A DNA stretch of 64,000 nucleotides from [Actinomadura] parvosata subsp. kistnae (GCF_900323885.1 NZ_OOHJ01000006.1:744001-808000), one strand, 5' to 3'; shown: positions 15,669 to 23,560, counted from the first letter of the stretch. Made by a program: numbers and translations. Notes: generated by a model from the letters alone, not told the origin.

Positions 15669-16076
15669 TCAGGCAGGCTCAGGCTCACCTGGAGGCTGTT
15701 CGACCCCCGGCCCCAGTGTTGGATGGATGACCTGGATGGCCTCTTCGACCGACGTCTCGACCTGGAAGGCGGTGCGCAGGCCGGTGATGGTCAGGATGCG
15801 CTCCAGCAGGGGCGGGACGCCGGACAAGACCAGGTTGCTCTGCTGTTCGCGGCTTTGCCGCAGCAGCAGTACCAGCACGCCGACGCCCATTGAGTCGCAG
15901 AACGTCAGCCCGCTCAGGTCCACCACCAGCCCGGCCGGTTGTGTCGTCGCCCAGGCGTCCTTGATCTCCTGGTGCAGCAGCCCGGCAGAGGCGTAATCGA
16001 GCTCGCCGACGACGCGGGCGACGATGAAGTCCTCATGCAGGCCGATGGTGACGGTGAAGTTGCTCGGCTCATCCAT
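15669..16076 (-). CDS. STAS-domain anti-sigma factor antagonist
   Basis: A 135-residue SpoIIAA-type STAS protein. It begins MDEPSNFTVTIGLHEDFIVA and RVVGELDYASAGLLHQEI. The phosphorylation loop LVVDLSGLTFCDSMGVGVLV keeps the conserved D-S pair, so regulation by an anti-sigma kinase is expected. No kinase or sigma gene lies beside it. The ATG at 16076 was preferred over an upstream start because it fits the family. The short C-terminal tail is Pro/Glu-rich. Confidence 0.85.
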   Translation of the reverse strand: MDEPSNFTVTIGLHEDFIVARVVGELDYASAGLLHQEIKDAWATTQPAGLVVDLSGLTFCDSMGVGVLVLLLRQSREQQSNLVLSGVPPLLERILTITGLRTAFQVETSVEEAIQVIHPTLGPGVEQPPGEPEPA

Positions 16077-16529
16077 GCCCGCCATCATCCTCGGCGCCAG
16101 GGCAGAAGGGCGGACAGGCAGCACAGGTCACCTGCTCACTACGTGAAACCGCCCACGAGGGCCCGGCGCCCGGGTTCGTGCCACGGGCCGTCAGGTAGAG
16201 CGTTGTCGCAGGTCACGACAGAGATTGTGCTTTACGGCACGGTGGGGTTCGGTTGGGCAGTCTGGCGCTCGCCGCCGCGATGACGGCATGCGGTTTCCTT
16301 CCTGGCCTGCCGAAGTGATCCACCGCTGGGCCTGCTGTCCTGCGGGCCACAGGCCTTGCGTGCGGTTTCACCTAGGAGCACCGCCATATAGAGAAGTTAG
16401 TGGCATACCACCGGAATATGCCCCACATAGGCTGCGCCGGAGCCGTGGCCGGACAGAATCACCGCACCATTACCGACAGGTAACCTCGTCGGCCAGCTTC
16501 TTCCCGGTCATCCGGAACGACGGGCTCGA
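16077..16529. other. intergenic region without recognised gene
   Basis: About 450 bp between the STAS gene and the XRE-SH3 gene. Frames here are short and not protein-like. A self-complementary GGGCCCGGCGCCCGGG-like stretch lies near 16160-16175, and the region around 16385-16430 is relatively AT-rich. I see no RNA gene or element I can name. Confidence 0.3.
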
Positions 16530-17243
16530 TCACGGATTGGCGGCACAACTCGGGCGCCACCATCTCTCCGAGGGGAGAACCCAGGCGGCCTGGCCGCGGT
16601 CGTCCGCGACGTACCAGTACTTGCTGCCGGAGGTTCCCTCCCGCAGCCGGACGGTGAGGAACTCGCCTCGGTGGAAGTACCGCCCAGTCTGCTCTCCGGC
16701 CGGCGTCCGGGCTGACAAGGTCTCCGCCGTAACCTGATAACGATCACAAAGTGCGGGTGTCTCATCTGGGCTCCAGAGGTTGTACGCCCAGATCCCGGCC
16801 CCGATCAACGGTATGGCCGCCGCGGGCCACCAGCGGCGCAGCCGCCGCGGCGGCGAGGGTTCCAACGACGTGGACGGTTCTATCGGTTGCTGATCGTCGA
16901 CGGGGGAGGGTCCGACCGGCTGATGATCGTCGTGTGAGGGGGCGGTCATCCGTACGGCGTGCTCGGCGCGCCGCCGGGCTGCCAGGTAGACGTGCTGTTG
17001 CTGAATCGGCAGTCCAGCGCGGTCGAGCATTGTCCGCAACGTCTGGTCTGGCGGGATGTCGCCGTTGAGATAGCGCGACCATGTGCTGTCGGAAATCCCG
17101 AGCACGTCGGCCTGTTCCCGCTGTGTTCTCTTCCGCGTCGCCTGCCCGAGTTTCCGCAGCAGTGCTACGAGTTCCCGGCAGGCATCCGGTGGGCGTGCGT
17201 CCCAGCCGCCTGCTCCCCGAGAAGGTCCCGCCGTCCCACTCAT
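16530..17243 (-). CDS. XRE helix-turn-helix protein with membrane anchor and SH3-like domain
   Basis: A 237-residue protein in three parts. Residues 20-75 form an XRE-type helix-turn-helix (LGQATRKRTQREQADVLGIS, DSTWSRYLNGDIPPDQTLR). A Pro/Asp-rich linker follows, with DDHQPVGPSP and DDQQPIEPS repeats. One membrane helix (WWPAAAIPLIGAGIWAYNLW, about residues 140-160) comes next, then an SH3-like extracytoplasmic domain ending WVLPSERWWRPSCAAN. The start at 17243 has a GGGAACGGG ribosome site. The topology suggests a membrane-bound regulator that senses something outside. The divergent neighbour encodes a secreted protein with a similar SH3-like domain. Confidence 0.75.
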   Translation of the reverse strand: MSGTAGPSRGAGGWDARPPDACRELVALLRKLGQATRKRTQREQADVLGISDSTWSRYLNGDIPPDQTLRTMLDRAGLPIQQQHVYLAARRRAEHAVRMTAPSHDDHQPVGPSPVDDQQPIEPSTSLEPSPPRRLRRWWPAAAIPLIGAGIWAYNLWSPDETPALCDRYQVTAETLSARTPAGEQTGRYFHRGEFLTVRLREGTSGSKYWYVADDRGQAAWVLPSERWWRPSCAANP

Positions 17244-17412
17244 CCCGTTCCCATCCCATCGTTGTCGATGAAAACCGCAGGCCGACGGGCACGTGGGGAT
17301 TCCCATGCATCCCACGTCCCGCCCGCGCTGGCGCAGGTTCGCGACACGGGAAATCGTGCCGTACGCAACCACCCCGCCGGGGTGGAACGACGAAGAAGGG
17401 GAGACTGACTCG

Positions 17413-17724
17413 ATGCGAATCCGCAATCACCTCGCGCGTCTCACGCTGGGCGCTGGTGCGTTCGTGGCCCTGGTCGCCGGAACCGGCGCGGCCGCACACG
17501 CCGCTGGGCCCTACCCGTACGCGGGCAGTGACGACATCGGCCGTCGGCTCACAGTGTGCGCGACGGATCTGCAGGTACGGGATGTCGTGGGCGTCTTGCG
17601 GCGCGGTGATACCTTCACCGTGAAGGGCTTTGACGGCGCCTACAAGGAATGGGTGTACGGCTTCGCGTACGGCCGCGTCAACGCGCACGGCTGGGTACAG
17701 AACGGCTGGTTCTGCAACGCCTGA
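17413..17724 (+). CDS. small secreted SH3-like protein
   Basis: A 103-residue protein with a signal peptide (RLTLGAGAFVALVAGTGAAA, cleavage near AHA). A compact beta domain follows: RLTVCATDLQVRDVVGVLRR, GDTFTVKGFDGAYKEWVYGF, AYGRVNAHGWVQNGWFCNA. Two cysteines can close the fold. It resembles bacterial SH3 domains and the C-terminal part of the divergently encoded membrane XRE protein. The ATG at 17413 was chosen for the signal peptide and the purine-rich GAAGAAGGGGAGA upstream. It may be an effector or ligand linked to that regulator. Confidence 0.7.
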   Translation: MRIRNHLARLTLGAGAFVALVAGTGAAAHAAGPYPYAGSDDIGRRLTVCATDLQVRDVVGVLRRGDTFTVKGFDGAYKEWVYGFAYGRVNAHGWVQNGWFCNA

Positions 17725-17747
17725 CCAACCATGTCGCCGGGGCGGAT

Positions 17748-18002
17748 TCCCTGCAGACCCTTGCCATGGTCGCCGAGTTCGAGGCCAACCTCGGGAACCT
17801 GCGCACCCGCGAAGGCATGGCCCTGGCCAAGAAGAACGGCAAGCTCAAGGGCGAGCAACCCAAACTGCCTGAACCCGCCCGGCGCTCCATCCGCCGCCGA
17901 TACGCCGAGGGCGAGGTGTCCCTGGCCGACCTGGCCACCGAGTACAGCGTCGGACGCTCCACCATCCACCGCATCACCCACGGGCCAGAGACCGCCAGGT
18001 AG
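17748..18002 (+). pseudogene. serine resolvase C-terminal remnant
   Basis: The frame reads LQTLAMVAEFEANLGNLRTR then EGMALAKKNGKLKGEQPKLP and a helix-turn-helix (LADLATEYSVGRSTIHRIT). This is the end of the catalytic domain and the DNA-binding tail of a small serine resolvase. The N-terminal part with the active serine is missing: the fragment starts right after the secreted SH3 gene. It is an inactive relic, distinct from the recombinase at 10.9 kb. Confidence 0.7.
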
Positions 18003-18095
18003 AGCGGTCGCACGCCGAAGCTGGACATCACCTTTTGCGCAAGATCATTCTCAGCGTCAACGGCTGTTCCTGGGTTCCTCAACCCCGGTACTGCC

Positions 18096-18200
18096 GCGTG
18101 GCGAAAATGCCTTCCACGTTGTGGGGCGTGGCGGAGATGCCTTCACGTTGCGGCAGGTTGCGAGGTGCGTTTGGCGTAGTGGGGCAGGGCAGAGATGCGT
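18096..18200. repeat. short interspersed repeat cluster, copy B
   Basis: Units at 18096-18124 (GCGTGGCGAAAATGCCTTCC...) and 18126-18153 (the same with one base deleted) match the 29-bp unit at 14210-14238. GTTGCGGCAGGTTGCGAG (18147-18164) and GCGTTTGGCGTAGT (18167-18180) match the other units there. The region 18003-18370 holds no other recognised feature. Confidence 0.65.
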
Positions 18201-18370
18201 TCGGCGGGGCGGGCTGTCTTGGATGTGCCGGCGGAGGGCGGTTCGGCGGGCGGGGGTGGCCGTGGGAGGGTGGGTGAACGGAAACGTGCGCCAGGATATG
18301 GCGTGCGATCTTGTTGTCGGCGTGCTCGCGTACGTTTTCGCCGCTTGTCGGCACCGTCGCCCGTGCGGGC

Positions 18371-19183
18371 TCAGAAGCGGTAGCGGAGGATGCGGGCGCC
18401 TTGTCGGGACAGGGTCGTGCTGCGGGCGGTGAGACGGGTCAGGGCGCGCAGGGGTTGCGGGAAGCTGGCTGTTTCCGGGGCGCGGGTGAGGATCTGCTCC
18501 TCGATCAGTTCGAGGCCGGCGCCCCAGGACTCCGGTTCGTGGGGGTCGTCGAAGCCCTGGGCGGCTTTGATGCCGAGCGCCTTGATGGTCGGGTGGTACT
18601 TCATGGCCCAGGCGGCGAAGCGGGTGTAGCCGTTGAGCGCGAGCTCGCCCGACGGGAAGTGGCCGGCCAGCGCGCGGGTCATCGACTGGAAGGAGTCGCC
18701 GGGCATGAAGGGGAGCAGCCCCTCGGCGACGATCATCGCCGGCCGGTCACCGGGGATGGCGGTGAGCCAGTCGGAACGGGTGAGGTCGGCTCCGACCAGG
18801 TGGGAGCGGCCGGGCAGGCATTTCGATCGCAGCTGCACCACTTCCGGGAAGTCGACGTCGTACCAGTCGACGCCGGGCGGAGGAGCGCAGCGGAACACCC
18901 TGGTGTCGAGGCCGCAGCCCAGGTCGAGGACCACGCATCCGGGGTGAGCGGCGACGTAGGCGCGGACGACGTCGTCGAGCTTCTTGGCGCGCAGTGCGGT
19001 GGTGAGGACGAGGTTGGGTTTGACCTTCAGCTTGCCGAAGTCGTAATCGATGCTGCTGTCCAGGTCGGCGGAGAGCGTGTCGCCGAGGATCGGGCTGGGC
19101 TGCCGGGCGTCCAGGGCTCTGGCGTGGAGGGTGAGCAGCAGGGTTTCCTGGATCAGCCCGAGCTTGGGTCGCCAGCGGTGCAT
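18371..19183 (-). CDS. SAM-dependent O-methyltransferase (LCM/TcmP-like)
   Basis: A 270-residue methyltransferase of the leucine carboxyl methyltransferase superfamily. It opens with KLGLIQETLLLTLHARALDA, then a VVLDLGCGLDTRVFRC SAM-binding loop, WYDVDFPEVVQLRSKCLPG and MIVAEGLLPFMPGDSFQ. These match the tetracenomycin-type polyketide O-methyltransferases and their many uncharacterised relatives. No polyketide genes lie nearby, so the substrate is unknown. It follows the gene at 19193 by 9 bp and is probably co-transcribed with it and the hydrolase upstream. Confidence 0.85.
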   Translation of the reverse strand: MHRWRPKLGLIQETLLLTLHARALDARQPSPILGDTLSADLDSSIDYDFGKLKVKPNLVLTTALRAKKLDDVVRAYVAAHPGCVVLDLGCGLDTRVFRCAPPPGVDWYDVDFPEVVQLRSKCLPGRSHLVGADLTRSDWLTAIPGDRPAMIVAEGLLPFMPGDSFQSMTRALAGHFPSGELALNGYTRFAAWAMKYHPTIKALGIKAAQGFDDPHEPESWGAGLELIEEQILTRAPETASFPQPLRALTRLTARSTTLSRQGARILRYRF

Positions 19184-19192
19184 GGGGGTTCC

Positions 19193-19558
19193 TTAACGGC
19201 GTAGCGGATGACGGGTCGCGATGTGCTGCAGCCACGTCAGAGAGTGGTGGGCGGCTTTGATGCGTTCGGTGCGGTGTCCCTCGCCGCCGCCCGCGATGTC
19301 GAGCCCTTCGTCGGCGATCTCGCCGAACGTGCTGAGGCTTTCGAGCTTGCGCTGGATGACCTTCTGCCAGGCGTCGTCCTTCATGCGGTAGTCAGGAGAC
19401 GCGACCCCCAGGCCGATGGCCGTGAGGCCCGGCCGGCCTGGATCACGTCCGTGATCTGGCCGGCGGACTGCTGGGGCCGGATCGCAGGTCATGAGCCGGC
19501 CGAGGGTGCGTCCGGTGATGGGACCCGTCCCACCCACCTGCTGTTCCTCAGTGGTCAT
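19193..19558 (-). CDS. hypothetical protein, possibly mosaic
   Basis: A 121-codon frame between the hydrolase and the methyltransferase, with tight spacing on the downstream side (9 bp). The second half (MKDDAWQKVIQRKLESLSTF, EIADEGLDIAGGG, TERIKAAHHSLTWLQHIATR) looks like a genuine helical protein end. The first half is Pro/Arg-rich and less convincing, so an upstream frameshift or truncation is possible. I do not recognise the family. No regulator has been found for the palindrome at 20542-20575, and this frame could hide a broken one. Confidence 0.4.
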   Translation of the reverse strand: MTTEEQQVGGTGPITGRTLGRLMTCDPAPAVRRPDHGRDPGRPGLTAIGLGVASPDYRMKDDAWQKVIQRKLESLSTFGEIADEGLDIAGGGEGHRTERIKAAHHSLTWLQHIATRHPLRR

Positions 19559-19591
19559 GGTCGCGTTCTCCGGTGTTGATCGGGTGCCGGT

Positions 19592-20521
19592 TCACTGGGT
19601 CATGGCGGCCACCTGCTCGTAGGTGGGTGTCGGGGTGATGTCCGCGAGCCGCGTCCTGCGCAGGTAGAGGTCGAACCAGTCGATCGCGAGCGCCATCGCC
19701 TCCTCCAGGCCGGGGCCGGTGTAGAGGCCGAGCACGTCGTACGGCAGCACCGCGAGCCGCTTGGGCTCGCCCGCCCTGGCGAAGGCGCTCTGCGCCTCCT
19801 CGAGCATGTGGTACGGGTCCCAGCCGCCGTTGGCGATCATCAGCAGCGGCGTCGGCGCGAGCCGGTGGATGAGGTTCTCCGGGGCGAAGGTGAGCAGGTG
19901 CTCGGCCGAGTCGAGGGTCTTCTCGTTGCGGTACGTGGGAAACAGGCGGGTCGACATGTCCGGGGTGTCCTTCACGGTGTCGCCCTCCAGCGTCAGGTGC
20001 GGCACGCGGGCGCTCTGCCCGCCTTCGTAGCGCCGCTGCCAGTCCTCCTGCAGCCGGTCGCGCAGCTCATGGACGCCGGCCCGGCCCAGGAGGCGTTCCA
20101 GGTACCGCCATCCGTTCCACACGCTGGGGCTCTGCACCACGACGCACTTGATGCGCCGGTCGAGCACGGCGGCCTGGGCCGCCACCGAGCCGCCGATGCT
20201 CACCCCCCACACCCCGATCCGCTCCGGCTGCACTTCGGGACGGGACTGCAGGTAGGACACGGCGCTGCGGAAGTCCTCCACCTGCCGCTCCGGGTGGTCG
20301 AGGCGGCGCGGCTCGCCTTCGCTGGAGCCGACTGTGCGGTAGTCGATGGCCAGCACCGCGAAGCCGGCTTTGACGAAGTACGGCGCGAAGAAGGCCAGCG
20401 CCTCTTTCACCATCACCCCGCTGTGCCCGAGCACCAGGCCGGGGGCCGGGTCGTTCGTCTCGGGGAGGTAGAGGTCGCCGGCGCAGCGGGTGCCGAGGCT
20501 GTTGAAGGTCACGTGTTCCAT
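19592..20521 (-). CDS. alpha/beta hydrolase (dienelactone-hydrolase/DUF1100-like)
   Basis: A 309-residue hydrolase. It starts with a beta-rich MEHVTFNSLGTRCAGDLYLP, then an oxyanion strand (GLVLGHSGVMVKEALAFF) and AVLAIDYRTVGSSEGEPR. The nucleophile elbow is RIGVWGVSIGGSVAAQAA, with a late aspartate/histidine region. Such proteins cleave esters or act as peptidase-like hydrolases on small molecules. The palindrome at 20542-20575, 21 bp upstream of the ATG, should regulate it and the two genes behind it. Confidence 0.85.
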   Translation of the reverse strand: MEHVTFNSLGTRCAGDLYLPETNDPAPGLVLGHSGVMVKEALAFFAPYFVKAGFAVLAIDYRTVGSSEGEPRRLDHPERQVEDFRSAVSYLQSRPEVQPERIGVWGVSIGGSVAAQAAVLDRRIKCVVVQSPSVWNGWRYLERLLGRAGVHELRDRLQEDWQRRYEGGQSARVPHLTLEGDTVKDTPDMSTRLFPTYRNEKTLDSAEHLLTFAPENLIHRLAPTPLLMIANGGWDPYHMLEEAQSAFARAGEPKRLAVLPYDVLGLYTGPGLEEAMALAIDWFDLYLRRTRLADITPTPTYEQVAAMTQ

Positions 20522-20541
20522 GGCTTGCTCCGTGCTTAGTA

Positions 20542-20575
20542 GCTAGTTATTTCAAACATGACTGAAATAGCTAGC
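20542..20575. promoter_or_regulatory. 34-bp inverted repeat, probable repressor operator
   Basis: Arms GCTAGTTATTTCA (20542-20554) and TGAAATAGCTAGC (20563-20575) match at 12 of 13 positions around an 8-base centre. It sits between the divergently transcribed hydrolase (20521) and lipoprotein (20653) genes. No intact dedicated regulator gene adjoins it. Confidence 0.65.
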
Positions 20576-20652
20576 AATGTCAATGCGAGCTTCGCCCCTG
20601 CTGGACGGGGTGGCTGGATGAACCCTCCAGGCCGGCGGCACGTCCCATTGAT

Positions 20653-21480
20653 GTGAAGAGATCGCGTTTGGCCGTCATCGCGGTGCTCGCGGCGTTGTGC
20701 GCCTGCGGCCCGTCCGGTGCCGGCCCGGTGCCCGCGGCGGCCGGGACCGAGACGATCGTGTTGCGGCGGGCCGATCAGCCCCAAGCGCATCGGTCCACCC
20801 TGGAGCGGCTCAAGCGAGAGGCGGCGGCGTCGGGCCGGCCTCTGGAGGAGGTCGTCAAGCGGTACGCGGCCCGGGTGGCCGCCACCTCGTCGCCCAGGCC
20901 GACGGACTTCGAGGGGTACGACCCCGCAGCGACCGACCCGGACGTGGTGATCGACGGCATTCCCTACGCCGAGCTGGTCGACCTCGGAGCCGTCGCCCGG
21001 GCGGAGGGCATCTCCTACGAGGAGGCCATCGACCGCTTCGGCTCGCAGTCGTCCAACAGCCGGGTGATCGACGAACTCAATGCGGAGTTCCCTGACGAGA
21101 TCTCCGGCATCAGATACGTCGACGACCAGCGGGGGCTGCGTATCGGCTTCAAGGGGCCCATCCCGGCTCGCGCGCTCGAGCTGGCCAGAACCCTCCCCAT
21201 GGAGGTCACCCTGGTCGGCCGTAAGGGGTTTTCGGCCGCGGAGCTCCGGGAGGCCCAGGACACGGTCGTCTCCTGGCTCCGGTCCCGTCCTGAGGTGGCC
21301 ACCATGATGGCGCACTCGGATGAGGAGACCGGCCAGGTCAAGGTGACAGTCCAGCCGAAGGTGATGCCGGACGATGCCGCGGAGTTCACGCGCGGGCTTC
21401 AGCTCCCGGATCTGGGCAATCCGCGCATCAGCGTCGAGGTCACGCTCTCCGCCGAACCGGTCGCCGTCCGGCAGCAGTGA
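20653..21480 (+). CDS. secreted lipoprotein of unknown function
   Basis: A 275-residue protein with a GTG start and a lipoprotein signal (KRSRLAVIAVLAALCACGPS) whose lipobox is LCAC. After a Pro/Ala-rich segment it is helical and mixed, with STLERLKREAAASGRPLEEV, SYEEAIDRFGSQSSN and a C-terminal part rich in alternating strands (GQVKVTVQPKVMPDDAAEF). There are no enzymatic signatures. Related proteins with a two-lobed, protease-prodomain-like fold occur in actinomycetes, but I cannot assign one. It is divergent from the hydrolase and may share its control. Confidence 0.6.
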   Translation: MKRSRLAVIAVLAALCACGPSGAGPVPAAAGTETIVLRRADQPQAHRSTLERLKREAAASGRPLEEVVKRYAARVAATSSPRPTDFEGYDPAATDPDVVIDGIPYAELVDLGAVARAEGISYEEAIDRFGSQSSNSRVIDELNAEFPDEISGIRYVDDQRGLRIGFKGPIPARALELARTLPMEVTLVGRKGFSAAELREAQDTVVSWLRSRPEVATMMAHSDEETGQVKVTVQPKVMPDDAAEFTRGLQLPDLGNPRISVEVTLSAEPVAVRQQ

Positions 21481-21493
21481 GGCGCATCGCCGG

Positions 21494-21961
21494 TCAGATG
21501 TCGCCGAACATCCGGGTCCTGTCGCTTTCCGGTGCGTCGAGCGTGCGAAGTGCTTGGTTCAGGGAGCCTTCCTCGAAGCCGAAATGCGCCTTCATCGCGG
21601 CCTTGATGTCGTTGATCTGCAGGAAGAGCTGTTGCGGCGAGGTCTGCGGGTCGTCGAGGCTCAGCTGGAAGTCGGTCAGGAGGCGGGCGAGGAGTTCGTG
21701 CTCGCGGCTCAGGCGGGCGATCGTGGGCTCCAGCTCGGGCAGGTGCCGGAGCAAGGCGGGGAAGAAGTCGCTGTCCTCGCTGCGGTGGTGGCTGCCCAGG
21801 GCGGAGCAGAAGGTGTAGCAGAAGTCGCGGAGCTCGGGGTTGAGGCTCTGGGCGCGTCGGCCGGAGCGGAGGGCGCTGCGGGCGTCCTCCAGAGCTTTTT
21901 CCAGGCGGTGGTGGACGTCCTGCAGCTCCCGGTGCCAGGCGAAGATGCGGTGGCGCAGCAT
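21494..21961 (-). CDS. hemerythrin HHE domain protein
   Basis: A 155-residue four-helix protein with the metal-binding pattern of HHE/hemerythrin domains. It has RHRIFAWHRELQDVHHRLEK, a central SALGSHHRSEDSDFFPALLR (HH-x2-E), REHELLARLLTDFQ (HE) and MKAHFGFEEGSLNQAL (HFGFEE). These residues can bind a di-iron site used for oxygen or nitric oxide sensing or storage. It is the last gene of the PadR-NmrA-hemerythrin operon, 12 bp after the NmrA-like gene. Confidence 0.85.
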   Translation of the reverse strand: MLRHRIFAWHRELQDVHHRLEKALEDARSALRSGRRAQSLNPELRDFCYTFCSALGSHHRSEDSDFFPALLRHLPELEPTIARLSREHELLARLLTDFQLSLDDPQTSPQQLFLQINDIKAAMKAHFGFEEGSLNQALRTLDAPESDRTRMFGDI

Positions 21962-21973
21962 GACGAACGGCGC

Positions 21974-22762
21974 TCAGCGGAAGTCGTCGGCGTGCTCGTC
22001 GGCCCACTGCGCGAAGCTGCGGGCGGGCAGGCCGGTGAGCTGCTCGACGGTGGGGGACACGGTGGCGGGCACTCCGTCGGTGGCGGCCCACAGGGTCAGC
22101 AACTCGTCGATGACGGGGGCGGGCACGCCGTGGCGGGCCAGGCGTTCGCGGGCCTGGTCCGGGGTCTCCTCGATGAAGGTGATCTCGCGGCCCAGTGCGC
22201 GGGCGAGGATGGCGACCTGCTCGCGGAAGGTCAGCGACTGCGGCCCGGTGAGGGCGTAGCGGCGGCCCGCGTGTCCGCCCTTGAGCGCGAGCGCGGCGAC
22301 GGCGGCGAGGTCGGCCTCGTGGATGGGGGCGGTCGCCGCGTCCGGGTACGGGGCGCGGACCGTGCCCTGGTATCGGATCATGTCGCCCCAGTGGCGCAGC
22401 GCGTTGGCGGCGTAGGCGTTGGGGCGCAGGTGGGTCCATTCCAGGCCGGCGTCGGTGAATGGCCGCTCCACGCGTTCGGGGTCGTCGTCGAGGCCGGAGA
22501 CCACCACGACGCGCTTGACTCCGGAACGTACGGCGGCTGCGGCGAAGCCGTCGGCGGTCCGGGCGGCGGAGAACAGGTACACCGCTTCCACGCCGTCCAA
22601 CGCCGCCGCCGAGGTGGGCTCGCCGGCGATCACCTGCACGTCGGGCGGGAGGTTCGCGGTGTCGGGACGGCGGCTTAGCGCGCGCACCTGGGCGCCGTCC
22701 GCGCGTAACAGGGAGATGAGGCGCCGGCCCGCTAAGCCGGTCGCTCCGGTCACCAGGATCAT
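21974..22762 (-). CDS. NmrA-like NAD(P)-binding protein
   Basis: A 262-residue atypical short-chain dehydrogenase. It has the MILVTGATGLAGRRLISLLR Rossmann motif, then the VEAVYLFSAARTADGF, GVKRVVVVSGLDDDPE and LEWTHLRPNAYAANALRHWG segments of NmrA/SDRa5 proteins. The C-terminal domain (PTVEQLTGLPARSFAQWADE) is also standard. Such proteins bind NAD(P) and act as redox sensors or isoflavone-reductase-like enzymes. Its ATG overlaps the PadR stop by 4 bp, so it is translationally coupled. Confidence 0.88.
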   Translation of the reverse strand: MILVTGATGLAGRRLISLLRADGAQVRALSRRPDTANLPPDVQVIAGEPTSAAALDGVEAVYLFSAARTADGFAAAAVRSGVKRVVVVSGLDDDPERVERPFTDAGLEWTHLRPNAYAANALRHWGDMIRYQGTVRAPYPDAATAPIHEADLAAVAALALKGGHAGRRYALTGPQSLTFREQVAILARALGREITFIEETPDQARERLARHGVPAPVIDELLTLWAATDGVPATVSPTVEQLTGLPARSFAQWADEHADDFR

Positions 22763-23511
22763 CCTTGCCGTCCTTCCGCTGTCGGTGCGGGATCGGGGTC
22801 GTTCGGGGCTTCCGTCGTGGGCGCTTGGCCGCGGCCATGAGCGGCTTCCGCCGTCGGCGCTTGGCCGCCGCTATGAGTGGCTTCTGTCGTGGGCGCTTGG
22901 TCGCGGTCGTGGGCGGCTTCCGTCGTCGGTGCTCCGCCGTGAACGCGTTCCGTCGTCGGTGGCCGGGCACGACCGTTCGCGGCGAGCAGGACCGGTAGCT
23001 GCTCCAGCAGGCTCTCGTGCCAGGCGATCTCCGCCCGCAGCCGCGCCGTCGTGTGGTCGAAGGTCATCGGCTCCAGCCCGCGCAGGTACGGCTCGGCCTG
23101 CTCGCGCTGGTGCAGCCAGGCCGTCAGCCGGGCGACCAGCGCGTCACGGCGGGCGCCGATCAGCGCCCGCAGGTCCTGTTCGGTGAGGTCGTCGGCGTAG
23201 TGGAGCGCGAGGTCCACCGGGTCGGGCCGCAGCCGGACCTCGCGCAAGGCCCTGTCGCGCAGCGCGATGAACTCCTCGTGCCCGGCCTGGGTGAGCGCGT
23301 ACACCGTCCGGGCCGGGCCCGCCCCCTGCTCGGTGCGGACGACCTCGATCGCGCCCTCGGCGACCAGCCGGTGCAGCGCCCCGTACAGGGAGCCGACCTT
23401 GATGTCGGTCCACAGCTCGGTGCGGTCGAGCTGCGCCTGCCTGCGGATCTGGTGGCCGTGCATGGGGCCGCGCAGCAGGGCGCCGAGCACGAACAGCCGC
23501 GCGTCACTCAC
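22759..23511 (-). CDS. PadR family regulator with repetitive tail
   Basis: A 250-residue PadR repressor. The winged helix (LFVLGALLRGPMHGHQIRRQ, VGSLYGALHRLVAEGAIEVV, YALTQAGHEEFIALRDRAL) is followed by the C-terminal helical dimerisation domain. Unusually, the last 65 residues are about five degenerate 12-residue repeats around APTTEAAHGRGQ. They derive from a 36-bp DNA repeat and are probably disordered. I chose the GTG at 23511 (VSDARLFVLGALL), next to the operator at 23515-23534. It leads a three-gene operon. Confidence 0.85.
   Translation of the reverse strand: MSDARLFVLGALLRGPMHGHQIRRQAQLDRTELWTDIKVGSLYGALHRLVAEGAIEVVRTEQGAGPARTVYALTQAGHEEFIALRDRALREVRLRPDPVDLALHYADDLTEQDLRALIGARRDALVARLTAWLHQREQAEPYLRGLEPMTFDHTTARLRAEIAWHESLLEQLPVLLAANGRARPPTTERVHGGAPTTEAAHDRDQAPTTEATHSGGQAPTAEAAHGRGQAPTTEAPNDPDPAPTAEGRQG
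22771..22960. repeat. 36-bp tandem repeats inside the PadR gene
   Basis: Units start with GGCTTCYG at 22807, 22843, 22879 and 22915, exactly 36 bp apart, with degenerate partial units on both sides. Because 36 is divisible by three the frame is kept, and the repeat encodes the Pro/Thr/Ala/His tail of the regulator. Confidence 0.7.
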
Positions 23512-23514
23512 CCG

Positions 23515-23534
23515 ACTACTCAAACACGAGTAGT
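23515..23534. promoter_or_regulatory. PadR operator palindrome
   Basis: ACTACTC (23515-23521) and GAGTAGT (23528-23534) are perfect inverted arms around AAACAC, starting 4 bp upstream of the PadR GTG. It is the likely autoregulatory site of the PadR-NmrA-hemerythrin operon and could also overlap a nearly leaderless transcription start. Confidence 0.6.
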
Positions 23535-23560
23535 GAAGGCCGGTCAACCACGACTGGGGC

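Noticed and set aside
22771..22960. Regular 36-bp spacing suggested a CRISPR-like array
   Set aside because: The units are continuous without spacers, lie in frame within the PadR gene and vary as coding repeats do; no cas genes are present.
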